NCBI RefSeq assembly: GCF_002222655.1
Contig: NZ_CP022423.1
Location: 496,001-560,000, forward strand
From: Vitreoscilla filiformis
GTDB taxonomy: Bacteria; Pseudomonadota; Gammaproteobacteria; Burkholderiales; Burkholderiaceae_C
Direction of reading: 5' to 3'
Length of the DNA: 64,000 nucleotides
Within the stretch, counting starts at the first letter, position 1; each line of letters starts with the position of its first letter. The translations under genes were made by a program, and so were the position numbers. The notes under the pieces are model-generated. The model worked only from the letters and a program-made list of their open reading frames with translations. It did no database searches and was not told where the DNA came from. Below are positions 1 to 9,674 of the stretch, piece by piece.

Positions 1-342
1 GGCCTTCAGGGTCAAGGGCTGACTGGCACGCGGTTGCGGCGGGGGTTTTTGGCGCGGGTCGGCGGTGAGGTTGCCCCACACCAAACTCAACCGCGCCGGA
101 GCGTCGGGGCCGGCGTCGCGTCGCAAGCGCAACATCACCGGCGGATCGTCGCTTTCCTGGGTCGGATAACCCTGCGCTTCACAACGGCGTACGTTGTCAC
201 AAGCAACCACCCAGTCCTGAAAAGGGTGATCCTGACTCAGCCCTGCGGGCGGTGCAGGCGGCATCGTCACCGTGTCAGCCTGCGCCGCCACGCTCAACCC
301 GCCCAGCAGCACCATCACCATCGACACACGATACCTGCGCAT
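1..342 (-). CDS. DUF1176-family periplasmic protein, partial (C-terminus beyond left edge)
   Basis: Only the first 114 codons are inside the window. The reading frame starts at the ATG at 342 and stays open to base 1. The product starts with a short basic region and a hydrophobic stretch ending near residue 22 (VAAQA), which reads as a Sec signal peptide. It then has a FQDWVVACDN segment with Cys48 and Cys54 followed by EAQGY. The next gene upstream (353-1447) has the same pattern (FQDWYLACDN, Cys42 and Cys48, EAQGY), so the two are tandem paralogues. An AAGGAG ribosome binding site overlaps the stop of that upstream gene, 10 nt away, so they are co-translated. DUF1176 proteins are exported and of unknown function; the paired cysteines suggest disulfides. 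Confidence 0.8.
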   Translation of the reverse strand, partial: MRRYRVSMVMVLLGGLSVAAQADTVTMPPAPPAGLSQDHPFQDWVVACDNVRRCEAQGYPTQESDDPPVMLRLRRDAGPDAPARLSLVWGNLTADPRQKPPPQPRASQPLTLKA

Positions 343-352
343 CCAAACTCCT

Positions 353-1447
353 TCAGCGCACTTGCGCACGCCACAGCGTCAGCGGCTGACCGCCCAGACT
401 GAACTGCCGGCACGGCGACACCTCCACCCCCGTCAGGGCGAAGAATTGACCATTCCAGACCCAGGTTTGATGGTGGACGCAGTCTCCCGTCCCCCGGCCT
501 TTGGCGACCGAGTCGGCCATCAGGGCGCCGGACTCTGTGCGGGTCAAACTCAAAAAAGTCGGGGTGTAGGCCCATGCCGCGCCGCTTTCACTCACCGGCG
601 TGGCGAAGCGTACCGCCTGCGGTGCATAGGGCGGGAGAATGCTGGAAGTCCACGCGCCCGAACCGCTGTTGTACACCGCTTGCCAGCAGTCCAACACCGC
701 CATCACCTGGCCACTTCCCAGACGCCACACTTGGCCTCGCCCTTCGGTCAGCAACGGGCAGCTCTCGGGGACTTCCGAAATACTGCGGCGCAACAAAGGC
801 AACAACAGCGCATCTTCTCTGTGCGGCTCGGGCACCGCCTGCCCCAGCACATCGGGCAGCGGCAAGGGCAAAGGCACCTGGGTTTCTGGACGCTGACCCA
901 CACCCACCAAGGCGCCGGGGGTGTCCAGCCGATCCTGCAAATCGTCCATTTTCAGCAAAGCCGCGCTCGCGCCTTTGAGCGACACCGTCCAGCGCTGGGC
1001 ACCGGCGCTCAACACCAGCGTGTCCGCACGGTTCAACCACGGTAGCAAGCGGGCGGTTTGCTCGTCGTTCAGCACCACGCTGCCATCGGCATTCAACGGG
1101 CCCAAGGTCAAGGTGGTGGGGCCCAAGCTGAGGTGCAGCGGTCCATCGGCGGCGGGGCGGACGCGGGCCATGTCCTGCCCATTGGAAGAAAAGTTGCCCA
1201 GCCGGAAGGTGGCCGTCACCGGCGTGCCCGGCCCCGCCACGCGGCGCAATTGCAACAGGATCGGCCAAGCCGCTGCGTCTTCAGGTGAATAACCTTGGGC
1301 CTCGCAAGCCAAGGTGTTGTCACAGGCCAAATACCAGTCTTGGAATGCATGCAACCGGCTCAACTCGGCGGCTGGAGTGGCCCAGACCGAAGACGCCAAC
1401 AAGGCCAGCCCCAAGGCTGGGAGAGCAAAGGACGGGCGCATCAACAT
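353..1447 (-). CDS. DUF1176-family exported protein
   Basis: A 364-residue protein with an N-terminal signal peptide (hydrophobic residues 8-22, cleavage likely after Ala23 or Ala26). Its first mature segment, FQDWYLACDNTLACEAQGY, and the spread of further cysteines (in CPLL, LDCW, GDCVHH and SPCRQ contexts) fit the DUF1176 family of periplasmic proteins. The family has no established biochemical role. It is first of two tandem copies; the second starts 10 nt after its stop. The 66-nt gap to the divergent nagZ must carry promoters for both directions, but I see no convincing hexamers. Family assignment is fairly secure from the two-copy comparison; the function is unknown. Confidence 0.8.
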   Translation of the reverse strand: MLMRPSFALPALGLALLASSVWATPAAELSRLHAFQDWYLACDNTLACEAQGYSPEDAAAWPILLQLRRVAGPGTPVTATFRLGNFSSNGQDMARVRPAADGPLHLSLGPTTLTLGPLNADGSVVLNDEQTARLLPWLNRADTLVLSAGAQRWTVSLKGASAALLKMDDLQDRLDTPGALVGVGQRPETQVPLPLPLPDVLGQAVPEPHREDALLLPLLRRSISEVPESCPLLTEGRGQVWRLGSGQVMAVLDCWQAVYNSGSGAWTSSILPPYAPQAVRFATPVSESGAAWAYTPTFLSLTRTESGALMADSVAKGRGTGDCVHHQTWVWNGQFFALTGVEVSPCRQFSLGGQPLTLWRAQVR

Positions 1448-1513
1448 GACGGCTTGCCAATCGAAGTGACGAAGCTGGCATTATTGGTCGGCCTTCAACC
1501 AGAGGAGGTCACC

Positions 1514-2581
1514 ATGTACCACCACGCTCCCGTTGTCCTCGACATCGCCGGCCCGCAACTCAACGCCGATGACCGCCGCCGCCTGGCGCATCCGCTGACC
1601 GGCGGCCTGATTTTGTTCACGCGCCATTGGCAACACAGCCGCCCCCAGCTCACTGACTTGATCGCGCAAATCAAAGACATCCGCCCGGATGTGTTGGTGT
1701 GCGTCGATCACGAAGGCGGGCGGGTGCAGCGCTTCAAAACCGATGGTTTCACCCACCTGCCCCCCATGCGCACCCTGGGCGCGCTGTGGGATCGTGACCC
1801 GGAACGCGCCAGCGAGGCCGCCCTGGCCACCGGCTACGTGCTGGCCAGTGAACTGCGCGCCTGCGGGGTCGATTTGAGCTTCACGCCGGTGCTCGATTTG
1901 GATCACGGCCCCAGTGGGGTGATCGGGGATCGGGCGTTTCACCGGGATTCACACATCGTCACCACCCTGGCCAACAGCCTGATGCACGGTTTGCTCTTGG
2001 CCGGCATGGCCAACTGCGGCAAACACTTCCCCGGCCACGGGTTTGTGGGCGCCGACAGCCATGTGGATGTGCCAGTGGACACGCGTGCGCTGTCCGTCAT
2101 CCTGGGAGACGATGCGCAGCCGTATGAGCACCTGGGCATCGCCCTGGCCAGCGTCATGCCGGCACACGTCATCTACCCGGAGGTGGACACGCGCCCGGCT
2201 GGTTTTTCCTCACGCTGGCTGAAAGACATCCTGCGGGGGCAGCTCGGCTTCAGCGGCGCCATCTTCAGCGACGATCTGAGCATGGAAGGCGCCCGCCACC
2301 TCGACGGCCAACCGGTGGACGTGACCACCGCCGCCGTGGCCGCTCTCAACGCTGGTTGCGACATGGTGTTGTTGTGCAACCAGTCGGCGGCTCAGGATGG
2401 CGCCGAGGTCGATGCCTTGCTCGATGGCTTGCTGCAAGCCTCCGAGCAGGGGCGCTGGCAGCACGATGCCCACAGCGAGGCGCGACGCCTGGAGCTGCTG
2501 CCCCAGGTCGAGCCCCTGCCGTGGGATGAGTTGATGCAACACGCGCCCTACCAGCGGGCGCGGATGCGTTTACCCGGCTGA
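1514..2581 (+). CDS. nagZ: beta-N-acetylhexosaminidase (peptidoglycan recycling)
   Basis: A 355-residue cytoplasmic glycoside hydrolase of family GH3 that removes GlcNAc from GlcNAc-anhydroMurNAc muropeptides during cell-wall recycling. The sequence shows the NagZ hallmarks: DHEGGRVQR near residues 65-73, the loop KHFPGHG at 170-176 that carries the catalytic His, and SDDLSM at 252-257 with the nucleophile Asp. The frame is open further upstream, but the start is set at 1514 because a strong AGAGGAGG ribosome binding site lies at 1501-1508 and the product then begins [10 protein letters not shown], like known NagZ proteins. There is no signal peptide. It runs toward rne and the two 3' ends overlap by 12 bp. 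Confidence 0.96.
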   Translation: MYHHAPVVLDIAGPQLNADDRRRLAHPLTGGLILFTRHWQHSRPQLTDLIAQIKDIRPDVLVCVDHEGGRVQRFKTDGFTHLPPMRTLGALWDRDPERASEAALATGYVLASELRACGVDLSFTPVLDLDHGPSGVIGDRAFHRDSHIVTTLANSLMHGLLLAGMANCGKHFPGHGFVGADSHVDVPVDTRALSVILGDDAQPYEHLGIALASVMPAHVIYPEVDTRPAGFSSRWLKDILRGQLGFSGAIFSDDLSMEGARHLDGQPVDVTTAAVAALNAGCDMVLLCNQSAAQDGAEVDALLDGLLQASEQGRWQHDAHSEARRLELLPQVEPLPWDELMQHAPYQRARMRLPG

Positions 2582-5500
2582 AGCCGGCGGGTCGAACGGC
2601 AAGGCGACTTGGCTCAGATCCTTGCGCGTTTCGACCAGCACCAGCGGGCCTTCGTCGATGATCACCACGGGCTTGCGCTCACGCGGCACTCGCACGGGCG
2701 GAGGCTCGGCGGCAATGGCTTCTTGGGCGGCGCGGATCTTGTCCGCATCCGAGTTCACCCACACCAAGCCAACGGCTTCGGCCAACTGGGTGAGCTCGAC
2801 CACCGGCAGCACGTAGGGGCCTGCGGGCTCGGCTGGGGCTGCTGCAACGGGCGCGGGCGCCACGTCCGGCGTGGCCGTGACCACCGCGTCCACCGGCACC
2901 TCAACCGGGGCCACCGGTGCCGCGACGGGCTCGGTGGCCGCAACGGTAGCTTCGACCACCCCGTCGGAACGGTCTTCGGACGCAGCGGTTTCGGCCACGC
3001 CTTCCCCCGTTTCCTCGTCACGACGCTCACCACGGCGCGGACGACGACGGCGGCGACCGCCTTCGCGGGATTCCGCAGCTTCGCCGTCCTCACCGGCTGG
3101 GGCGTTGGACTCGGTGGCGCTGGTTTCAACCGCCGGCGTTTCCACCGGGGTAGCGATCGGTGCCGCATCGGCGACGGCAGGCTCGGTGCCCTCTGCTGGA
3201 TTCAGCGCGTCGGCGCCTTCCTGGCCCTCGGCTCCCGCCTCATCACGGCGACCGCTGCGACGACGGCGACGACGACGGCCTTCACCGCTGTCCGCCCCGT
3301 CCACCGCATCGGTGATCGGCCCATTGAGCGCGGCACCCGGTGCGGCATCGCTGCTTTCCGCCGCCACGACCGCCGGGGTCTCGGGCGTCAACGCGGCCAT
3401 GTCACGCTCTTGCTGGCGCAGACGGCGTTCCTGCCGCTCCTGGCGTTCTTGGCGCTCGATCGTCTTGTCGCTGGCGTCCACCAACGGCGCGGTCAGCGCG
3501 GCGTCTTGCGGCTCCTCGAAGCGTTCGCGGCGGTTGTCGCGGCCATCGCGGCGGCTGCCGTTGTCACGGCCTTCACGCCCTTCGCGGCGCTCGTTCCGAT
3601 CGTTCCGCTCGCTGCGTGTCGGCGCCGTGCCCGCAGCGTTGGCCGGGGTGCCGGCAGGCACGTTCGAACGGGTGTCCCGCCCTTCACGCGGGGCACGTTC
3701 GGTGCGTTCACCGTTGGTGCGCTCACCCGAGCGCTCACCGCGCTCGTTGCGACGGTTGCCGTTGTAGCGGTTGGAACGCTCACCCGAACGCGGCGCTTCA
3801 GGCGCAGGGGCCACGGGTGCGGGCGCAGGGGCAACCCCAGCCGCCGGTGCCACCGGCGCTGCGACAGGTGCGGGCGGCGGCGTCAAACCAAACAAGCGCT
3901 TGAGCCAACCCAGCAAACCACCACCCGAAGCCGGGGGCTCAGCCGCCGGGGCCGGCGTGGGCGCAGGCGGCGGGGCCACCGGCACCGGTGCGGGAGCTGG
4001 CGGGGGCGGCGGCGGCACCACGGGTGCGGGCTGATCCGGCAACACGCCCTTGATGATTGGCTCTTGCTTGGGCTTGCTCTTTTCGCGCCGCGAGATCGAG
4101 ACTTCCTCTTCAGGCTCCTCGATCATGGTGTAGCTGGCTTGCAGGTTTTCCAAGCGCGGATCGTCGTGGCGCAGGCGCTCCAGCTTGTAGTTGGGCGTCT
4201 CCAGGTGCTTGTTCGGCACCAGCAGCACGGTGGTGCGCTGCTTCAGCTCGATCTTGGTGATTTCGGTGCGCTTCTCGTTCAGCAAGAACGAGGTCACTTC
4301 CACCGGCACTTGCACATGCACAGCGGCGGTGTTTTCCTTCAGCGCTTCTTCTTGGATGATGCGCAGGATTTGCAGCGCCGACGATTCTGTGTCGCGGATG
4401 TGGCCGGTGCCGTTGCAGCGCGGGCAGGTGATGTGGCTGCCTTCGCTCAAGGCCGGGCGCAGGCGCTGGCGGCTCAACTCCAGCAAGCCGAATTTGCTGA
4501 TGCTGCTGAACTGCACGCGTGCGCGGTCGTAGCGCAGTGCGTCCTTCAGGCGCTGTTCGACTTCGCGGCGGTTCTTCGACTCTTCCATGTCGATGAAGTC
4601 CACCACGATCAGGCCGCCCAGGTCGCGCAAACGGCACTGGCGGGCGATTTCGTCGGCGGCTTCGAGGTTGGTGCGCAACGCGGTTTCTTCGATGTCCCCG
4701 CCACGCGTGGCGCGGGCCGAGTTCACATCCACCGCCACCAGCGCTTCGGTGTGGTCGATGACGATGGCGCCACCCGAAGGCAAATTCACCGTGCGGCTGA
4801 ACGCGGTTTCGATCTGGTGCTCAATCTGGAACCGGCTGAACAGCGGGGCCGCGTCGCGGTAGCGCTTCACGCGATTGGCCGAATCCGGCATCACGTGATT
4901 CATGAATTGTTGGGCCTGATCGTAGATGTCGTCCGTGTCGATCAGGATTTCGCCGATGTCGGCGGTGAAATAGTCCCGAATCGCACGGATCACCAGCGAC
5001 GATTCTTGGTAAATCAGGAACGCGCCCTTGCCCGCTTTGCTGGCGCCGTCGATGGCGTCCCAGAGCTTGAGCAGGTAGTTCAAGTCCCATTGCAGCTCGG
5101 CAGCGGTGCGGCCAATGCCGGCGGTGCGGGCAATCAAACTCATGCCCTTGGGGTATTCGAGCTGATCGAGGTTTTCCTTCAGCTCTTCGCGCTGCTCGCC
5201 CTCGATGCGGCGGCTGACGCCACCGCCACGCGGGTTGTTGGGCATCAACACCAGATAGCGTCCAGCCAAGCTGATGAAGGTGGTCAGCGCCGCACCCTTG
5301 TTGCCGCGCTCTTCTTTTTCGACCTGCACCAACAGCTCTTGGCCGTGGGAGATCACGTCTTGGATGCGCGCCTCGCGCACCGAGACGCCTTCCTTGAAAT
5401 ACTGCTTGGAGATTTCTTTGAACGGCAGGAAGCCGTGGCGATCCTCGCCGTAATCGACGAAACACGCCTCCAGCGACGGTTCCACCCGGGTGACAACGGC

Positions 5501-5629
5501 CTTGTAGATGTTGCCTTTGCGTTGTTCGCGGCCCTCGATTTCGGTTTCGAAATCGAGCAGCTTTTGTCCGTCAACGATGGCGAGGCGCCGTTCTTCGGGC
5601 TGCGTCGCGTTGATCAGCATGCGTTTCAT
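2570..5629 (-). CDS. rne: ribonuclease E
   Basis: A 1019-residue endoribonuclease that starts mRNA decay and matures rRNA and tRNA, and scaffolds the degradosome at the inner membrane. The N-terminal half is canonical: S1 RNA-binding domain around residues 36-120, catalytic Mg-binding Asp301 (in DVNS) and Asp344 (in VVDF), and the zinc-link CPRC at 402-405. These match E. coli D303, D346, C404 and C407 almost residue for residue. From about residue 520 the protein is low complexity: a Pro/Ala tract, then Arg/Gly/Asn/Glu-rich stretches, as in the natively disordered arm of the family. An AGGAG site precedes the ATG. The last 12 bp overlap the convergent nagZ, and no terminator is visible between them. 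Confidence 0.97.
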   Translation of the reverse strand: MKRMLINATQPEERRLAIVDGQKLLDFETEIEGREQRKGNIYKAVVTRVEPSLEACFVDYGEDRHGFLPFKEISKQYFKEGVSVREARIQDVISHGQELLVQVEKEERGNKGAALTTFISLAGRYLVLMPNNPRGGGVSRRIEGEQREELKENLDQLEYPKGMSLIARTAGIGRTAAELQWDLNYLLKLWDAIDGASKAGKGAFLIYQESSLVIRAIRDYFTADIGEILIDTDDIYDQAQQFMNHVMPDSANRVKRYRDAAPLFSRFQIEHQIETAFSRTVNLPSGGAIVIDHTEALVAVDVNSARATRGGDIEETALRTNLEAADEIARQCRLRDLGGLIVVDFIDMEESKNRREVEQRLKDALRYDRARVQFSSISKFGLLELSRQRLRPALSEGSHITCPRCNGTGHIRDTESSALQILRIIQEEALKENTAAVHVQVPVEVTSFLLNEKRTEITKIELKQRTTVLLVPNKHLETPNYKLERLRHDDPRLENLQASYTMIEEPEEEVSISRREKSKPKQEPIIKGVLPDQPAPVVPPPPPPAPAPVPVAPPPAPTPAPAAEPPASGGGLLGWLKRLFGLTPPPAPVAAPVAPAAGVAPAPAPVAPAPEAPRSGERSNRYNGNRRNERGERSGERTNGERTERAPREGRDTRSNVPAGTPANAAGTAPTRSERNDRNERREGREGRDNGSRRDGRDNRRERFEEPQDAALTAPLVDASDKTIERQERQERQERRLRQQERDMAALTPETPAVVAAESSDAAPGAALNGPITDAVDGADSGEGRRRRRRRSGRRDEAGAEGQEGADALNPAEGTEPAVADAAPIATPVETPAVETSATESNAPAGEDGEAAESREGGRRRRRPRRGERRDEETGEGVAETAASEDRSDGVVEATVAATEPVAAPVAPVEVPVDAVVTATPDVAPAPVAAAPAEPAGPYVLPVVELTQLAEAVGLVWVNSDADKIRAAQEAIAAEPPPVRVPRERKPVVIIDEGPLVLVETRKDLSQVALPFDPPASAG

Positions 5630-6291
5630 GTGTACTCCTGTCTCGCACCTGGGTCATGACGGGCATGACGGCACAGGCACGCACGTGCAAGTGCCCACCA
5701 GCACCACCCCAAGGCGGCGCCAGTAGACGCATCAACCGATGCACGAGAAACGCAAGACGGCCGGCAGAAGGAATCGCCCTGGGCCACGCATCCCCATTGC
5801 AGCGGGATGACCGACAAGCGGCTGCCCGGCGCCAGCGGGGCGCTCGGGGGTCGTGACGTTGGCGCGCGCGTCGCAGCGCAGCGCGTGGGCCAGCCAGGGG
5901 GAGGATGCGGAAGCTGTCTCAGCGGCACGCCCATCGACCGCGCCGGCGCATTCGCCGGGGTCTACAACAGGGTGGGACAGACAATGGAACATCGGGGCTG
6001 GCTGGCGCAGCACACTGCGCGGTAACACTGGGCCCGCCGCATCGACCATGCGACCCGGCGTGCCCTCAAAAACCTTGGGGTTGCCCCGTCACAGGACGGA
6101 GCGGCACAAACTTTTGTCTCTCTCGCGTCGCTGGCGATCGGCCACCCCGTTGCTCGGGAACGGGGCCCCTCCGACATGGCCAGCGGCGCTGCATCAACCT
6201 GGTGGGGCGCGCATTTTTCGCGCCTCCTGCCGCATCTGGGCTTTCAGTGCCCGGTAAACTCTGGAAAATCAAGCACTTAGGGCTGTCAGAC
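5630..6291. other. 662-bp divergent intergenic region between rne and rluC
   Basis: No convincing gene is seen here. The frame of rluC stays open back to 5905 but the translated stretch is Arg/His-rich and unlike any protein. The region should hold the promoter and long 5' leader of rne, which in gammaproteobacteria is the site of RNase E autoregulation, as well as the rluC promoter. A TAAACT at 6255-6260 could be a -10 for rluC but has no good -35. I could not make out a conserved leader structure by eye. Confidence 0.5.
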
Positions 6292-7347
6292 GTGGCTCAA
6301 ACCATTATAAAGGTGAAACCCAAAACCCCAGCCGCCACCCCCACGGCCAGCACCGCGCAGGTGCGTCATGCCGTGGTGGACGAAGGCAGCGCCGGCCAGC
6401 GGTTGGACAATTTTTTGCTGAGGGAACTCAAGGGCGTGCCCAAAACGCACGTCTACCGCATCATCCGGGCCGGCGAGGTGCGGGTGAACAAGGGCCGCGC
6501 CAGCGCCGACACCCGCCTCAACTTGGGCGACGAAGTTCGCATTCCACCCGTGCGCCTGCCTGAACGCAGCAGCGAGGCCGCCCTCGCCAGCGCCGCCGCA
6601 GCGGTGCCCGCACGCGAATTCCCGGTGCTGTTCGAAGACGACCACCTGTTGGTGGTGAACAAACCCGCTGGCGTGGCGGTTCATGGCGGTTCGGGCGTGA
6701 GCTACGGTGTGATCGAACAACTGCGTCGCGCTCGCCCACAAGCCAAGTTCTTGGAGCTGGTGCATAGGCTGGACAAGGAAACCTCCGGCTTGCTGCTGGT
6801 GGCGAAAAAACGCAGCGCCCTCACCGCGCTGCAAGACCAATTCCGCCAGCGCGAAACGGGCAAAACCTACGCCGCTTTGGTCATCGGTGCCTGGCCGCGC
6901 AACAAAAAAGTGGTGGACGTGGCGCTGCACAAGTACCTCACCGCCGACGGTGAGCGCCGCGTGCGCGCCGTGGCCGACGATGCCGATGAGGGTCGGCGTT
7001 CGATCTCGCTGGTGCATGTCGTGCAGCAGGGGACGTTGGGGGCGCACACGCTGTCGTTGTTGGATGTGACGATCAAGACGGGGCGCACGCACCAAATCCG
7101 CGTCCACCTGGCACACGAGGGCCACCCCATCGTCGGCGATGAAAAATACGGCGATTTCGGCTTCAACAAAACCCTGGCGGCTGGCCGGGGCGTGGCCGGT
7201 GTGCGCTTCGAACGCATGTTTTTGCACGCCCGGCGCTTGGCTTTTGACCACCCGGCCACCGGCCAGCGCATCGAACTGCTGGCCCCGCTGCCACCGGAAT
7301 GCGAGACACTCCTGTCCCGGCTCTCTCTGCCGGCCACCCTCACCTGA
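6292..7347 (+). CDS. rluC: 23S rRNA pseudouridine synthase, RluC family
   Basis: A protein of about 351 residues that should isomerise uridines 955, 2504 and 2580 (E. coli numbering) of 23S rRNA to pseudouridine. An S4 RNA-binding domain spans residues 35-85 (QRLDNFLLRELKGVP, then GEVRVNKGR). The RluA-type catalytic core follows, with VVNKPAGVAVHGG, the active-site motif HRLDKETSGLL (catalytic Asp161) and GRTHQIRVH. The start is placed at GTG 6292 because family members begin shortly before the IIKV segment; there is only a weak Shine-Dalgarno, and no good ATG is nearby. Its TGA shares one base with the ATG of the HAD gene, so the two are translationally coupled. Being divergent from rne is a common arrangement in this order. 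Confidence 0.92.
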   Translation: MAQTIIKVKPKTPAATPTASTAQVRHAVVDEGSAGQRLDNFLLRELKGVPKTHVYRIIRAGEVRVNKGRASADTRLNLGDEVRIPPVRLPERSSEAALASAAAAVPAREFPVLFEDDHLLVVNKPAGVAVHGGSGVSYGVIEQLRRARPQAKFLELVHRLDKETSGLLLVAKKRSALTALQDQFRQRETGKTYAALVIGAWPRNKKVVDVALHKYLTADGERRVRAVADDADEGRRSISLVHVVQQGTLGAHTLSLLDVTIKTGRTHQIRVHLAHEGHPIVGDEKYGDFGFNKTLAAGRGVAGVRFERMFLHARRLAFDHPATGQRIELLAPLPPECETLLSRLSLPATLT

Positions 7348-8030
7348 TGCCGAGTGCCCCCGCCATGAGCGTTCGCCCCCGCCGTTTTGATTTGATCGCC
7401 TTCGACTGGGATGGCACCCTGTTCGACTCCACCGCCTTCATCGTCCACAGCATCCAGCGCGCCTGCCGCGACCTGGGCGTGCCGGTGCCGAGCGACGAAC
7501 AAGCCGCCTACGTCATCGGCCTGAGCCTGCACGATGCCCTGAAACACGCCGTGCCCGGCCTGCCCGCCGAGCGTTATCACGACTTGGTGCAGGCGTATCG
7601 CCGCCACTACTTCGCGGCGCAGCACGAGGTCAGCTTGTTCAAAGGCACGCTGGAGATGCTGCACGCGCTGCGCGAACGCCAGCACATCCTGACCGTCGCC
7701 ACTGGCAAGAGCCGCCGGGGTTTGGACGAAGCCCTCACCAGCACCGAACTGCACGGCCTGTTCGACGCCAGCCGCACGGCCGAAGAAACCTTTTCCAAGC
7801 CGCACCCGCGCATGTTGTTGGAGTTGATGGCCGAATTCGGCGTCGAGCCCGAACGCACGCTGATGATTGGCGACACCACCCACGATTTGCAACTGGCCGC
7901 CAACGCCGGCACGCCCGCCGTGGCGGTGAGTTATGGCGCCCATCCTTCCGACGCGCTGCAAACCCATGCCCCCTTGTTCATCGCCCGATCCGTGCCTGAG
8001 CTGCACGACTGGCTGCGCCAACACGGTTGA
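7347..8030 (+). CDS. HAD-superfamily hydrolase (phosphoglycolate phosphatase-like)
   Basis: A 227-residue cytoplasmic HAD phosphatase. Motif I is DWDGTLFDS, with nucleophile Asp20 and general acid Asp22. Motif II is a Thr in TVATGK, motif III is the Lys in FSKPHPRM, and motif IV is MIGDTTHDL with the Mg-binding aspartates. A helical cap lies between motifs I and II, as in the Gph/PgmB subgroup. It follows rluC with a TGATG overlap and is followed 13 nt later by a Rieske protein gene. The ATG at 7365 (MSVRPRRFD) is an equally plausible start; neither has a clear ribosome binding site. The substrate cannot be read from the sequence; a housekeeping sugar- or glycolate-phosphate phosphatase is likely. 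Confidence 0.88.
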   Translation: MPSAPAMSVRPRRFDLIAFDWDGTLFDSTAFIVHSIQRACRDLGVPVPSDEQAAYVIGLSLHDALKHAVPGLPAERYHDLVQAYRRHYFAAQHEVSLFKGTLEMLHALRERQHILTVATGKSRRGLDEALTSTELHGLFDASRTAEETFSKPHPRMLLELMAEFGVEPERTLMIGDTTHDLQLAANAGTPAVAVSYGAHPSDALQTHAPLFIARSVPELHDWLRQHG

Positions 8031-8043
8031 GCCCAGCGCCCCC

Positions 8044-8505
8044 ATGCAACCCGTGCCCCCCAGCGCCATCGACACCCCACCCCAGCGCTTGTGCGCCAGC
8101 GCCGATTTGATCGAGCGTGGCCGCGCCCATGGGTTCGATCTGACATGGAACGGCCAAACCGTCCCCGCATTTGCGTTGCGCTTTGAGGGCCGCGTCGTGG
8201 CCTATCTGAACCGCTGCGCCCACGTGCCCGTCGAAATGGACTGGCAACCCGGCCAGTTCTTGGATCAAGATGGCCGCTGGATTGTGTGTGCCATCCACGG
8301 CGCGGCCTACGAACCCGCCGATGGTCACTGCGTTGCCGGGCCTTGCGCTGGGCGGCGGTTGCAGGCGGTGCGTGTCATGGAACACGACGGTTCCGTGTTC
8401 TGGTGGCCCCAAGCCCCGCTGGCAAGGCCGACTCGGTCAGAATCCCCCTCCGCGACGCGTCCTGTGCCGACGTGCGTGGCGCCCCCTCCCGAAGCTCTGC
8501 CATGA
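8044..8505 (+). CDS. Rieske [2Fe-2S] domain protein
   Basis: A small soluble protein of 153 residues built around one Rieske-type [2Fe-2S] domain. The ligands are clear: Cys58-Ala-His60 and, 21 residues later, Cys82-Ala-Ile-His85. This C-x-H...C-x-x-H pattern matches ferredoxin-like Rieske proteins and the small subunit of assimilatory nitrite reductase, not the cytochrome bc1 protein, because no transmembrane anchor is present. The last 30 residues are Pro/Ser/Arg-rich and probably disordered. It lies between a HAD phosphatase and a S49 peptidase, with an ATGA overlap to the latter. The redox partner is not identifiable. Confidence 0.9.
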   Translation: MQPVPPSAIDTPPQRLCASADLIERGRAHGFDLTWNGQTVPAFALRFEGRVVAYLNRCAHVPVEMDWQPGQFLDQDGRWIVCAIHGAAYEPADGHCVAGPCAGRRLQAVRVMEHDGSVFWWPQAPLARPTRSESPSATRPVPTCVAPPPEALP

Positions 8506-9530
8506 CATCCGACTCCCAATCTCCCCCGCCGCCCCCCGTGGCTGAACCGAGCCCAGCGCCTGTGGCCCCTCCGTCCTCGCCCTTGCTCAGCCTGAGCCAG
8601 CGGCTCGATGGGCTGGAGACGCTGCTGCGCGATGTGTCCGTGGAGCTGCTGCGCGAACGCCGCATCGAACGCCGCTGGCGCCGCTTGCTCAGCTTGGCTT
8701 GGTTCGGTTTGGTGTTGGCCGTGGCCTGGGCCACGTTCAGCCAAAGTGGCATTCACCCCAGCTCGCCCACCACTCCCCACACAGCTTTGGTCGAAGTGCG
8801 TGGCGAACTGGCGATGGACACCGAAGCCAGCGCCGAAAACCTCACCGCCTCGATTCGCAGCGCTTTTGAGGACGAGAGTGCCAAAGCCGTGGTGTTGCGC
8901 ATGAACTCGCCCGGTGGCAGCCCCGTGCAGGCGGGGATGATCAACGACGAAATCTTGCGCCTCAAAGCTCTGCACAAGAAGAAGCTGTACGTGGTCGTCG
9001 AAGAGATGTGCGCCTCGGGGGCTTACTACATCGCAGCGGCAGCCGACGCGATTTATGTCGATAAGGCCAGCATCGTTGGCTCCATCGGCGTGCGCATGGA
9101 TGGTTTTGGTTTCACCGGTTTGATGGACAAACTCGGCGTCGAACGCCGCTTGCTGACCGCCGGTGAGAACAAGGGCATGCTTGACCCCTTCCTGCCCGCC
9201 AGCGAGAAACAAACCGCGCTGGCCAAAACCATGCTCAACCAAATCCACCAGCAATTCATCAAGGTGGTGCGCGAAGGCCGGGGCAGCCGCCTGAAGGAAA
9301 CCCCGGAAACCTTCTCCGGCCTGTTCTGGACAGGCGAAGAAGCCGTGCGCATGGGCTTGGCCGACGGTTTGGCCAACCTCGACTATGTGGCCCGTGAGAT
9401 TGTCAAGGCCGACAACATCGTCGATTACACCCCGCAAGAGGATGTGGCCTCGCGCTTGGCCAAGCGTTTCGGTGCCTCCATCGGTGCGGGGGCCGTACAA
9501 ACGCTGCGCAACCTGTCGCCCGTGCGCTGA
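8502..9530 (+). CDS. sppA: membrane-anchored S49 peptidase (SppA-like)
   Basis: A 342-residue protein with a Pro-rich cytoplasmic N-terminus (residues 8-28), one transmembrane segment around residues 61-81, and a peptidase S49 domain outside. The catalytic dyad can be placed: nucleophile Ser172 in MCASGAYYIAAAADAIY, and general base Lys224 in GENKGMLDPF. The 52-residue spacing equals that of the single-domain Bacillus SppA (S147/K199). SppA cleaves leftover signal peptides in the membrane. At about 340 residues this is the short tetra-domain-forming type, not the 618-residue E. coli double-domain type. The start ATG overlaps the stop of the Rieske gene (ATGA). The S49 call is secure, the exact substrate less so. 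Confidence 0.9.
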   Translation: MTSDSQSPPPPPVAEPSPAPVAPPSSPLLSLSQRLDGLETLLRDVSVELLRERRIERRWRRLLSLAWFGLVLAVAWATFSQSGIHPSSPTTPHTALVEVRGELAMDTEASAENLTASIRSAFEDESAKAVVLRMNSPGGSPVQAGMINDEILRLKALHKKKLYVVVEEMCASGAYYIAAAADAIYVDKASIVGSIGVRMDGFGFTGLMDKLGVERRLLTAGENKGMLDPFLPASEKQTALAKTMLNQIHQQFIKVVREGRGSRLKETPETFSGLFWTGEEAVRMGLADGLANLDYVAREIVKADNIVDYTPQEDVASRLAKRFGASIGAGAVQTLRNLSPVR

Positions 9531-9674
9531 CCGCCACAGCGCCACCGGGAAAACGGGGGCGTCTGTTGTCAGACCCTGTCGGACGAAACAGGCAGAATGG
9601 CGCCTCCGTGCTGCGTTGCAGCAGCCACGGGGCCTTGTTCTCGCGTCCGTCCCCTGCGTTCCTTGCCGACCACC

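Noticed and set aside
2900..4060. CRISPR-like or tandem repeats in the 3' half of rne and in the groEL and ftsZ ends
   Set aside because: They are low-complexity codons for Pro/Ala, Arg/Glu, Gly-Gly-Met and His-rich protein segments, with no regular repeat-spacer pattern.
2609..5659. A 1016-codon open frame antisense to rne, and comparably long ones opposite groL, lysS and ftsZ
   Set aside because: They mirror the codon structure of the strongly GC-biased genes on the other strand, have His/Arg/Gly-rich composition and no recognisable domain.
5905..6291. 129-codon N-terminal extension of RluC
   Set aside because: The extension is Arg/His-rich, unlike any RluC, and precedes a start that gives a normal family length.
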